Below are positions 24,001 to 36,000 of a stretch of DNA of 54,761 bases, piece after piece; position 1 is the first letter of the stretch, and every line of letters starts with the position of its first letter. The stretch covers positions 11,215 to 65,975 of the forward strand of contig NZ_KE387221.1 of assembly GCF_000430725.1 (NCBI RefSeq), in the 5' to 3' direction. A program made the position numbers and the translations under genes. The notes beneath the pieces are model-generated. The model made no database searches and was not told the DNA's origin. It saw only the letters and a list, made by a program, of their open reading frames with translations. The stretch is from Azohydromonas australica DSM 1124. GTDB lineage: Bacteria > Pseudomonadota > Gammaproteobacteria > Burkholderiales > Burkholderiaceae_C.

Positions 24001-27000
24001 ACCGTCGCCAGCCCGCCCGCGCCGAAGCTGATGCCGGTGCGGATGTTGCCGTTCTCGTCGGTGAAGTTGACCGACTGGTCCGGGTTGAAGCGCTGGTCGA
24101 TGGTCAGCTCGATGCTGTCCACGCCGCTCTGCACCAGGCCGTCGATGTTGAGGTAGCGGGCGTTGATGTCGATCGCGCCCATCGCGAAGATGGTCGAGGA
24201 CTTGGCCGGGTCGTTGATGGCGGCCAGCAGCGCCTGCAGCCGCGCGTCGCCGGCGGCCAGGCTCAGCGAGCGCGCGATGCCCGCGTCGTTGAACAGCTGC
24301 TGCCCGTAGACGGTGTTGAAGTTCAGGTACTGGCGCGGGTCGCGGCCGGTGTGGAACCAGTCCTCGGTGGACAGGTTGAAGTCGCCCGTGGCCGAGAGGT
24401 CGATGGTTCCCGCGCGCAGCTCGCCGGTGACGTTGATGCTGCCGTCCAGGTTGGTCAGCTTGACCTTGCCGTCCTCGTTGACGATGCGGCCGCGGACGGT
24501 GATGTCCTGCGGCGACTGCGGCAGGCTCATGTCCTGCAGCGAGGTGTACCAGGACGCCGGGTAGGCGTCCTGCAGGATGCTGATGACGCTCTCGCCGCCC
24601 GCGCCGGGCGCGTTCAGCGCCTGGGTGTTGAAGTAGGCCGCGCCGGCGGCCAGCACCACGCGCTTGCCGCCGGCCATCTCGGTGCCGCCGGCCGTGGCGA
24701 TGCCCAGGTCGTTGACCTCCAGGCCGAAGGGCGTGTTGTTGACGATGCTGATGTCGGCCGAGCCATGGGCCACCATGCGGCCCTGGGCCACCGCGGCCTG
24801 CACGCCCGCGCGCGAGCCCTCGTCGGCCTTGACGTTGATGAGGCCGGGCGAAGCCAGGATCGAGGGCAGGCGCAGCGTCAGCACGTCGAAGCTCGCGCGC
24901 GCCGACACGGCGCTGGCGCCGCTGCCGCCGGCGACGCTGTCGGCCAGGCCGAGCTTCTGCAGCTGATCGTCGATCTTGTTGAGCAGCGCCTGGTAGCGCG
25001 CGATGGCCTCGGTGTTGCCGGCGTGGCTTTCCATCCAGCCCACGACCTTGGCCCGGTCCTCGAACAGCTGGTTGGCGACGTTGCCGTACACCAGCGTGGG
25101 CAGCGCCAGGTCCTTGGGCTTGACGACGTAGAAGTCGTCGCTCAGCGCCATGGCGAACACCAGCCCCTTGTCGCTGGCCATCACCGACAGCTCGCGCCAG
25201 CCCTGCGACTCGGCATAGGTGGCGGTGCCGGGGTTGAAGGTGAGCGCATCGCCCGTGCGCTGGTACCAGCGGCCGTCGCTGGTGCGCACGGTCGCGCCGG
25301 TGGCCACCGTCAGTGAGGTCTCGCCGCCGGCAAGCGCGTGCGTGGGCGTGATCGCCTGCCAGCGGCTGGCGTCGGTGTAGTCCTCCTTCTCCAGGACCAG
25401 GCTCTCCTCGCCGTCGCCGCTGACGCCCACGAAGCGGTAGGCCTGGTGCGCCACGCCCTGGGCGTAGGCGCCGGGCACCAGCTCGATGATGGTGCCCGCG
25501 CCCACCGCCAGCGCCACGTCCTCCAGGTCCAGCGCGGCGTAGTGGTACTGCTGGCTCTCGTCCAGGCCCAGCGCCGCCTTCTCCTCGGCCGTGAGGTCGG
25601 TGCCGACGCGGCTGGGGTCGAGCCGGGTCTCGCCGTTGACCTCGTAGGGCAGCAGCTGCACCACGGTCTTGTAGTTGATGCCGGCCTCGACCTGCGCCTG
25701 GCCGCCGACTAGCACCTGGTTGCTGCTGGCAACCTTCTCGTGCCGGATCGAGTCCAGCGGCACGATCACCGGCGTGATCAGCGCCTGGCCCGCGGCGTCG
25801 GCGCGCTCGGCGCCGCCGATGCCCGGCTCGGCCAGCAGCGCGATGCTGCCCACCGCGCGCACGCGCGACGTGCCCGCGATCTCGATGCGGTTGTTCTCGT
25901 GCACCTCGGCGGTCGCCACCGGCAGGCCCAGGCCCAGCGCGATCAGCGTCAGGTCCGCCTGCGCGGTGGACATCAGCACGTTGGGCGTGCGCGCGCTGTC
26001 CTGGCCGGCGTGGAGCTTGACGTCGTTGCCCAGCAGTTCCGCGCCGTCGAGGCGGATCGTGTTGTCCGCGTGCAGGATGGCGTCGGCCTTGGCGCCCGCG
26101 CCGCCGACGAAGGACACCGACAGCACGTTGGCGCCGGCGGTCAGGTCCGCGTCGCTGCGCGTGGCCAGCACCAGGTCGCCGCTGAGGTTGCGCAGCCTGG
26201 CCGCGCCCACGTCGATGCCCGAGACCATCCACGCGCTCTGGTCGGCCATCGCCAGCGACAGCGCCAGGCCGCCCACCGCGTCGATGCGCACCTTGTCGGT
26301 GACGTCGGCCTGGGCGTAGGTCTGGATGGTGAAAGTGCCGGTCTTGCCGGCGGCCGCGGCCACCGTCATCTCGGTGCCGTCGCCGATGCGGACCCGCGAG
26401 CCGAAGCGCCGGTCGTCGTAGCCGATGTCGGTGACGGTGCCCAGCGCGGTCAGGCTGGCCAGGCCGGCCGAGCCCGAGCGCAGCGACTCCTCGGTGGCGG
26501 AGTAGCGGTTCTTGTCGGCCTGGTTGTCGGCGCGGATGGTGATGGCGCCGGCCACGATCTGGTTCTGGCGGCCGATCACGACGTCGGCGGTGCCCGTCAG
26601 CGTGGTCACCATGGCCGCGCCGCTGCCCGCGAGCGCGCCCACGGCCAGGTTGCTGGCGGTGGCGTCGAATTCCTGCGTGCGCGTGGCCCACAGGTCCAGC
26701 AGCCCGACCGCGATCTCGGCGCGGTCGCCGATGCCCGCGCGCGTGGTGCCCTCGATCGAGAGCTCGGAATACGCGCCGGCCAGCCCGGCGAACAGGCCGC
26801 CGCTGGAGGCGGTGGAGCGCTGGAAGATCTCGTCCTCGGCGCTGGCGCGCAGGCGCAGCACGGAGGCGACCACGCGCACGTCGTCGCCAAGCTCGGCGAC
26901 GACGCTGCCGGTGTCGGTGCTGCGGACCGAGGACATGCCCATCGACGCGCCCGAGCTCACGCTCAGCGCATCGCTGCGCGCATAGGCCTGCTGCCGGGCC

Positions 27001-30000
27001 ACCGCGACGACCTCGACCGTGCCCGTGAGCGGGTCGGCCAGGATCTCGGTGGTGCTCACCGCCGCGCGCACCGAGGGCGTGAGCAGGTTGACGGCGTCGG
27101 TACCGGCGGCCGCGGCGGCGACGAGGCCGAAGCTGGCAGCCGCCGCCAGCACTTCGGCGTTGGCCGTGGACTGGCCTTCGGCATGCACGCGGAGACTGCC
27201 CCCGACGCGGATCTCGGTCTTGCCGGCCTCGCTGCCGGCCACCGGCGCGCTGCCACTGCGGTCGATGAAGGCCTGGGTGGAGGTCGCGATGGTGTTGTAC
27301 GAGTTCGCGCCGCCGCCGGCCAGGCTGCCGCCGATGCTCACGCTCAGCGCCACCGCCACGGCATAGGAGGAGGAATCGATGTGCGCCTGGTCGAGCGCGT
27401 CGAGCGTGATGTCGCCGTCGGCGGCCACCAGGGCGCGGTCGATGTAGGCGCTGGTGGTGCTGGCCACCGTGTTCTCGGCCAGCGAGACGCCCAGCGCCAG
27501 CGAGCCGCCGGCCAGGCCGAAGGAGGCGGCCACCGACACCGCGAGCACGCTGGAGTCGATGTCCGAGCGGTCGCGGGCGCTCACGGTGATGCCGCCGTCC
27601 ACGTCCACGCCGGCACCGGTGGTGCCGGCGATGAAGGCTTGGGTCTGCGAGCCCACGCGGTTGACGGTGCTGGCCCCGGCGCCTCCCAGCGCCACGCCCA
27701 CCGTGCCGCCGGCGATGGCCACCGAGCCCGAGACCACCAGGGCGCGGATGTTCTGCGCCGTGTCGGCCGTCACGCTCAGGTCCAGCGTCGCGGCGCTGCC
27801 GGGCAGCGCGGTGATGGAGGAGCGCTCCACCGAAGCCACGATGCGGTTGGCCGCCGCCTGCACCCGCTGCTGCCACTTCCTGGCGTCGGCGTAGTCCTGC
27901 GTCAGGATCAGCTCGTCGAGCCGGCCGTCGTGGTCGGCGTCGCCGGCCACCAGCGGGTCGTCGCCGATGTACTCGTAGACCTCGCCGGCGCGCGCGCCCG
28001 ACGTCGGGCCCAGGCGCACCAGGTCGCCCTTGGCGATGCGCGCCGGGCGGTCGCCGGAGGTGTAGGTGACGGCGCCGTCCCAGGCCGTGGGGTCGTAGCC
28101 GATGTAGTTGCGCGCCAGCGCCACGCCGATGGAGGCGCCCACGCCGGCGGTGCCGCCCACGCCCACCCCCAGCGCGGCGGAGACGATCAGCGCGTCGATC
28201 CGGTTGGTGGCCTGCGCATCGACGTGCACGTCGCCCGCCGCGCGCAGCGCGCTGTCGTCCACCTGCGCGAGCACGTCGCCCAGGATCACGTTCAGGGCCG
28301 AGGCGCCGGCGCCGCTCACGCCCACGCCGGCCGTGCCGGCGAAGCCCGCCGCCACCGAGGCGGCCCAGGCCTTCACGGTGATGGCGGCGTCGGAGGCCGC
28401 CTCCACGTCCACGGTGCCGCGCGCATCCAGCGCCGTGCCGTGCAGTCCGGCCAGCACCACGGTGTCGATGACGTTGCGCGCCAGCGAGACGCCCACCGAC
28501 ACCGACACGCCGGCCGTGCCGCCGAAGGAGGCGGCGATGGAGGCCGCGCCGGCATGGGCGTCGATGAGCGAGTCGTCGCTTGCGGCCACGCGCACGTCAT
28601 CCACGACGATGCGGCTGGGCCGCGCGCCCGGCGCGGCCTCGGTGTCCACGCCGGCATGCACGCGCATGCCGATCTGGTTCTGCGCCCACACGCCGGCGCC
28701 GCTGAGGGCCACGCCGGCATTGCCGCCGCCGGCCAGCGCGGCCGAGCCGGCCACCACCAGCGCCTGGATGGTCTGCTGGCTGGTGGCGCGCAGGTCCAGG
28801 TCGCCCTGGGCCTGCACGTCGCTGTCGATCACCAGGGCCCGCGTGGTGGCGATGGCGTCCTCGCCCACCGCGCCGAAGCCTTCCTGGCCGATGAGGTTGC
28901 GCGCCACGGACACGCCCAGCGACGCGCCCACGCCGTTGTTGCCGCCGGCGGCGATGGCGGCCGACAGCGCGGCGATGCGGCTGGCGATGGCCGCGCTGTT
29001 GCGCGCCTCGACCACCACGTCGCCCGCGCCGTGCAGCGTGGCGCCGCGCACCAGGGCGTCGGTGGAGCCCATGACCGAATTGAGCGCCACGGCCCCGGCG
29101 CCGGAGACCGCGATGCCGTTCTGGCCGCCCAGGCCCAGGGCCATCGAGGCGGCCACCGCGGTGGCGTTGATGCTCGTGCGCTCGATGGCGGCCCGGCCGT
29201 CGCCGCCCAGCACGAGCGTGAAGGCTCGGCCGCTGCCGTCGTGCACCGTCCAGCGCTGCCCGGCCTCCACCACCGAGATGTCCAGCACCGGCGTCACGCG
29301 CTCCCACAGCGCGGCCTGCGTGTAGTCGGCCCGGCCGAGGTCGATCTCCTGGTGGTTCTTGCCGATGTAGCGGTACACCGCGCCGGCTTCGCCGCCGGCG
29401 GTGTGGCCGTCGGCCACGCGCACGGTGTCGCCCTTCTCCATGCGCTGCGTCTCGGCCGAGACCTGCTGCCAGCGCGCCGTGTTGGTGTAGTCCTCGCGGC
29501 CCAGGTCCAGCGTGCGGCCGGTGCCGTCGATGTAGCGGTAGACGTTGCCGGCCAGCGTGCCGCCGGCCACGCCCACCAGGGTGCCCTTCTCGACCTTGGC
29601 CGCCTCGGTCTCGCTGCTGAGGTGGTCCCAGTGCAGGCCGTCCGTGCTCTGGTACTTGGCCGTCGCGCGCAGCGTGTCCGCATCAGCCAGCGGCACGCCC
29701 AGCGCCCGCAGCGCGGCGTCGATCTTCTTCTGGCTGGCCGCGTCGCTGTAGTCGGTGGCCAGCTGCCAGCGCGCCGTGTTGGCGAAGTTCTCCTTCCACA
29801 GCTCGATGTCCTGCTCGGCGGAGACCGCTTCCCAGACGCTGTCGTCGGCGAAGTCGGCGTCGCGCAGGTCGATGGTGGCGCCCGCACCCTTGTACCTGTA
29901 GACCTTGCCCACCAGGCTGCTGTCCTGGTAGTTGCTGTCCACGCGCACGGTGCGGCCCTGCTCGACGCGCTGCACCCCGTCGATGGTGCCCAGGTCCACC

Positions 30001-33000
30001 GTCGTGCCGACGAAGCGGTAGACCTTGCCGGCCTCGCCGCCGTAGCCGTGCAGCGCGTCCACGCGCACGGTGTAGCCCGTGCGCAGCGTCTGCGCCGCGG
30101 TCGCGACCTCGCTCCAGGCGCCGTCGCTGCGGTAGTCCTGGCTGCCCAGGTCGCGCGTCTGGCCGTCGGTGCCGGCGTACCTGTAGATGCGGCCGTCGGC
30201 GGCGCGCACCTGGTCGCCGCGCACGAGGCGGGTCAGGCCGTCCGTGCTGAGGTAGTCCCAGGACTGGCCCTGGGCGCTGGTGTAGCTGGTCTGGGCCCCG
30301 GCATTGGCGGCGGCGTCGAGCATCGCGGCCGTGATGCCGCGGGACTGGAGCTGCGACCAGTCGAAGTCCAGCAGCGCCTGGCCGCCCGAGCGGGCGTTGA
30401 CCGCCACGTCGCCCTGGCGCGCCGTCAGCTCGGCGTTGCCCACCGTGGCGAGCACGTCGCCGTCGATGCTGTTGAAGGCCAGCGACAGGCCGACCGAGAC
30501 CGACACCGCGCTCTGGCCGGCCAGCGAGGCCGCGAGCGAGGCGGCGCCGGCCAGGGCGTCGATGGAGCCCTGGTTGCGGGCCTGCACGCTGATGCGGTCC
30601 GCCAGCACCGGGCGCGCCGCGCCGCTGCCGCCGACCTCGGCGGCCAGGCTGGCATGGATGCGGTTCTCGGCATACACGCCCGCGGCGCTGACGGAAATCG
30701 CGTTCTTGCCGCTGGCGGCCACCGCGGCGGCGCCGGTCCAGACCTCGGCGCTGATGGCGGCGCTGCCCTGGGCATCGACCAGCAGGTCGCCGGCCGCGTC
30801 CAGCGACACGCCGTCGAGCCGGGCGCGCGAGGCCGAGGTGCGCGGCGTGTAGCTCAGCAGCCGCCACTGGCTGGCGTCGCCGTAGCTCTGGTTCGCGAGG
30901 TCGATACCGTCCTGGCTGCGCAGCGTCTCGCCGATGTACTCGTAGACCTCCGTGGTCAGCACGCCGGTGTCCTTGAGCACGCGCTGGCCGCGGGCCAGCT
31001 CGGTGAGCTTGTTGACCTTGTCGAACTGCGAGGCCTTGTAGTCGTAGGACGCGGGGGCCGCCTCGGCGCCGATGACGTTCTTGGCCACCGACACGCCCAG
31101 CGCCACCGCGGGCGCGCTCTTGGCGCCCGACAGGGACACGGACGCGGCCACGGTGCGCACGAGGGCGTCGATGGCGCCGCTGTCCGCGACGGTGACGCTC
31201 ACGTCGCCCTGCTGGCCGGCACTGCCCAGCGTGCGCAGGTCGATCCGGCTGGCGTAGGCGTCGGCCTGGCCGTTGACGAGGTTGAAGGACACGGTGCCGC
31301 CGCCGGACACGGCCAGGGCGCTGTCCTTGGGGCTGGCCGACACGGCGACGGCGGTGGCCCTGCCTTCGCTGACGATGCGGGCGCTGCGCTCGGCGCTGAT
31401 GTGCACGTCGCCGCCGACGAGGGCCTGGCCCTGGCCGTCGGCCGTGCCGCCGAGGAAGGCGGCAACGTCGTTGTCCACCTCGTTGCGCGACATCGAGAAG
31501 CCCACCGCGATGGCCTTGGAGCCGCCCTTGAGCGACGCCGCCACCGAGATGGCGCTGGCCGCGACCTTGGAGCGGATGTCCGTGGCGCTGGCGGCGCCGA
31601 GGTCCAGGTCGCCGCCGGCCTGCACGCTGGCCGCGTTGGCGATGTAGGCCCGCGTGTCGGCGCTGACCTTGTTCAGCGCCACCACCGGCGCCACCGTGAT
31701 GCTGTTGGCCTTGTCGTCGCCGAACTCGACGTTCATCGCCAGGGCCGAGTTCTCGATCTCGGCGCGGACATGGCCGGTGGAGTCGGCGCGCGCCTGCACG
31801 TCGCCGGCGGCGTCGATGCGCGTGCCGTCGGCCCAGGCCTCGGTCCGCAGCGTCTGCTCGGTGGCCCGGGCGTCGCCGGTGAAGGTGTCGGCGAGGAAGT
31901 TCCAGAAGTTGTCGGGGCGGTAGCCGATGGTGTTGAAGGCCAGCGTCACGCCCACCGAGGTGGTGGCCGAGACTTCGCTGTCCACCGCCGCATCCACGAG
32001 CGCGTCGTTGGTGGCCAGCAGCCGCACGCTGCCGCCGGCGCTGGTGGCGAGGCTGCCGCCGCGCGCCCAGGCCTGGGCGCCGCCCAGCACGTTGTTGGTC
32101 GCCACCACCGCGTTGAGGCCCACGTCGCCGGCCGCGACGCTGCTTTCGGCCGTGGCCTCCAGCGTCGCGGCCTCGACCGCGCGCAGCACCAGGTCGCCGG
32201 CCGCGCTGGCCTGTACGCCGTCGAGGTGGGCGTCCACGACGCCGCGCACGTCGTTGCGCACCACCAGGCCGCCGAAGCCCAGGGCCGTGCCCTGCCCGCC
32301 CGCGCCCAGCTTGCTGGCCGCGGCGTCCACCAGCTCGCCCATCACCTCGAAGCCGGCCTTGGCCAGCTCCTCCGCGTTCCAGGCCAGCCAGCCGGCGCCC
32401 TCGTAGTTCTCGGCGCCCAGGTCCAGCACCTGGGTCGCGGCCGCGGTGCGCAGGTATTTCTGGCCCGCCTGGCCCCAGGTGCGGCGCCACAGCGTGGCGT
32501 CGCCGTAGTCCTGCGCTTCCAGGTCCACGTCATGCAGCGGGGCCGGGCCTACGTACTCGTAGGTCACGCCGGCCGTGCCGCCGCCGACGCTGCGCAGCAG
32601 CTCCACGCGCTGGCCCGCCTTCACGGTCTCGGGCCGTTCGTTGGAGCGGTAGTCGGCCGCGCTGACCTGCACCACGTGGTTGAACTGGACCTCCTGCAGG
32701 CCCGAGCGGTCGGTGTACGTGACGCCGAAGGCCGCGATCTGCTGCGTGGCCGAATCCACCAGGCTCGAACCCAGCGTGGCGGTGGACTCGGGCTCGATCG
32801 CGGTCTCGGCCTCGATCGCGGCGGCGTCGCGCGACGCCACGTCCAGGGCGCCGCCCTGCGCCTGCAGTTGCGTGCCGCTGCCCTCGGCGTAGGCGCGCGA
32901 GGCGCTGCTGACGAGGTTGCTGCTGAGCACGAAGCCCAGCGCCGCCTTGAAGCTGCCGCCGCTGGTGAAGCTCTGCAGCATGCCGTCGGCCGAGGCGGTC

Positions 33001-36000
33001 TGGTTGCTGAGCCGGGACGTGATCGCGGACTCGGTGGCCGCGTCGATGACGATGCCGCCGGCGGCCCTGAGCGTGGAGCCGGTGACCGCGGCGCGCGACA
33101 GCGCGGGCTGCTCGGTGCCCACCTGGCTGCCCACCAGCGCCTCCTTGCCCAGGGTCGCCAGGCTCTCCAGCTGCCAGCCCACGGTGTTGAAGGCCAGCGT
33201 CAGCCCGATGGACGTGCCCTCGGACATCGTCAGGCTGTTGTTGACGGCGCTGATGGTGGCGTTCTCGCGTGCGCGCACCTGCGCGTCGCCCTGCAGCGTG
33301 ACGACGCTGCTGTCCTGGATGTCGGCGGTGGCCTGCGACAGCACGCTGTTGGTCGCGATCACGGCGTTGGCCGCCAAGCCGCCGCCCTGCAGGCTGCCGG
33401 TGGCGGTGGCGGTGCTGTCGATGAAGGCGTCGATGGTGGCCTCGTCGGCGGCCGCCATGGCCAGCGAGCCGCTGCGCAGGTCCACGTTGCGCACCAGCGC
33501 CTGGGCCTGGCCGCTGACCACGTTGCGCGACAGCAGCCCGCCGAAGGACACGCCGCCCACGCCCGAGGTGCTGGTGACGACCTGCAGCGTGCCGTCCAGC
33601 GTCGGCAGGCCGCGGCGCAGCTGCAGGTTGCCCGCGGTGCGGTCGGCCGCGTCGCGGCCGAAGCCCAGCTTCCAGGCCACGCCGCCGTCCTTGGCCGGCA
33701 CGCGCTGCACCGTCACGTCCAGGCCGAGCGCGCGCAGGCTGCGGCTGTCCGCGGACCTGGCGTCCAGGACGGCGTCGCGCAGTTGGTCGGCGGTGCTGGC
33801 CGCGCTGATGTTCCGGGCGGTGAAGGTCTCGCCGCCGTAGTCGAAGCGCAGGTCGAAGGACTCGCTGGCCGGCAGCTCCGCGAAGCCGAGCTGGTACACG
33901 CTGCCCGAGGCGGCGACACCGGTGCGCGCGGTGCCCACCGCGGCCTGCAGCCCGGCGCTGGCGTCGAGAACGCGCAACTGCGCCCGGTCGCCCTCGCGGG
34001 CGTACTGCACCGTGTAGGCGGCCGCCGCGCCGTCGCCGGCGCTGACCGTCAGCCCCGGCTCGGCCAGGGCGCTGCGCAGCGCGGCCTGGATCAGCGCCGC
34101 CTGGTCCGCGCGCGTGGGCGCGGCACGGCCCTGGTGCACCGTGGACACCTGCATCGCCAGCGGCTGCGCGCCGGCCGGCGCCAGCGCCGCGGCGCGGATC
34201 TGGCCGATGTCCCGGCCCTTCATCGCGCCGTCGAGCGTGATGTCGAAGCCCCAGCCGCTGGCGCGGCCGGCCTGGGCCGAGACCCTGACGTTGCCGGCGC
34301 CGAACCAGCCCTCCAGCGCCGACTGTAGCTCGGTGGCCTGGGCGCCGGCCTCGTCGGCCAGCGTCAGCGTCAGGTCGGCATGGCCGTCCAGCGACAGCCT
34401 GAAGGCGGCACCGGTGGCCGCCTCGGCATTGATCACCGTCAGCCGCTGCTGCTCGGCCTGGGCATGGCCGATGTCCAGCGCCTCGATGTCCGCGGTCTGC
34501 ACGTCGCCGGCCGCCAGGCGGAAGGTGCCGCCGCCGGCGGGCGGCGCCAAGGTCAGCGCCTGCCGCTCGGTGGTGCCCGTGGGCCCCTCGGAGGCGGCGC
34601 CCAGCGACACCCAGGCGTCCGCCTCGCCGATGCGCGCCGGCAGCAGGACCAGCGGCGCGGTGTCCATCACCATGTCCAGCATCGAGCCGAGCACGCCCTC
34701 GGTGAAGGACGAGGCCTCGACCTCCTGCCAGAAGCCCTCGTTGCCGTAGTCCTCCTCGCCCAGGTCGAGGGGCGTGGCCGTGCCGCCCATGTAGCGGTAG
34801 ACCTTGCCGGCGCTGCCGCCGCGGCGGTAGTTGTCCGCCAGGCGCACGCGGTCGCCGAAGCGGACCGTCTGCGTGCCGTCGGCCGTGGTGTAGTCGGCGT
34901 CCCGCTCCAGGGCGTCGCTGGCCTGGGTGTTGCGGTTGCCGGTGCTCATCGTGAGCACGTCGTCGGCCTGCACGTTGGGCGCGTTGCGCGCGTCGATGCG
35001 CAGCGCGCCGCCCACGCGGGCGCTGCCCTTCACGCCGGCCGCGAGCCCGGCGTCCACCAGCTCGGCCTGCGCCGCGCTGGCCACCAGGTTGGAAGCCATC
35101 ACCAGGCCCGCCGCAGCGGTGCCGGCGTGGGCCGAGGCGGAGTTGTCCACGCGCGACTGCAGGTCCGCCGCCATGGCGGCGGCGAGGTCGGCATTGCCGG
35201 CGATGTCCAGCGTGCTGGTGGCGATGCGCGCGCGCGCGGCCGCGGTGTCCTGGGTGCCGGTGTTGCCCACCAGCGTGTCCAGCGTCTGCTGGCCCAGCCC
35301 CGGCGTCTTCCAGCCCAGGCTGTTGTAGGCCAGCACCACGCCGGCGGCGAGCATGTTGCCGTGGGCCGAGGCGGTGTTGACGGCCTCGATGGCGGCGCGG
35401 TTGTCCGCGCGCAGCGCCAGGTCGCCCTGGGCGGCGAGGTCGCTGTCGGTGATGGTGGCGCCGGTCTGCGCCAGCACCGCGTTGGTGGCGATCAGGCCGT
35501 TGACGGCCAGGCCGCCCGTCATGGGCAGCGTGTCGTTGACCGTGGAGACGGCGCCGGTGAGCACGGAGCGGATGGCGGCGTCGTTGCCCGCCGCCACGCT
35601 CACGTCGCCGCCGCCCGTCAGCACCACGTCGTCCAGCGTCGCATTGACGGCCTGCGCCACCTGGTTGCGCACCGCCGTGCCGCCGATGGCGGCCAGGCCG
35701 CCGCTGCTGGCCAGGCTCACGGTGGCGTCGATCTCGGCCTCGTCCTCGGCCTTCACCGCCAGGGCGCCGCCCACGCGCAGCGCCAGCGCGCTGGCGCGGC
35801 CGGACGCGGCCGGCGTGGCCTGCGCGGCGTTGCCGATCCAGGCCTCGGTGCGGCTGCTGGCACGGTGGGTGGCGGCCACGAAGCCGGCGCCGCCGAAGAA
35901 GCCGGCGTCGTTGTCGGCCGCGATGCGGGCCGTCTCGGTGGCGGCCATGGTGGCCTGCACCGTGACGTCGCCGGCCACGTCCAGCGGCGTGCCGACGACC

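Noticed and set aside
29310..30340. Possible CRISPR-like regular repeats
   Set aside because: The repetition is at protein level, imperfect and in frame with the giant gene; no identical short repeats with unique spacers occur.
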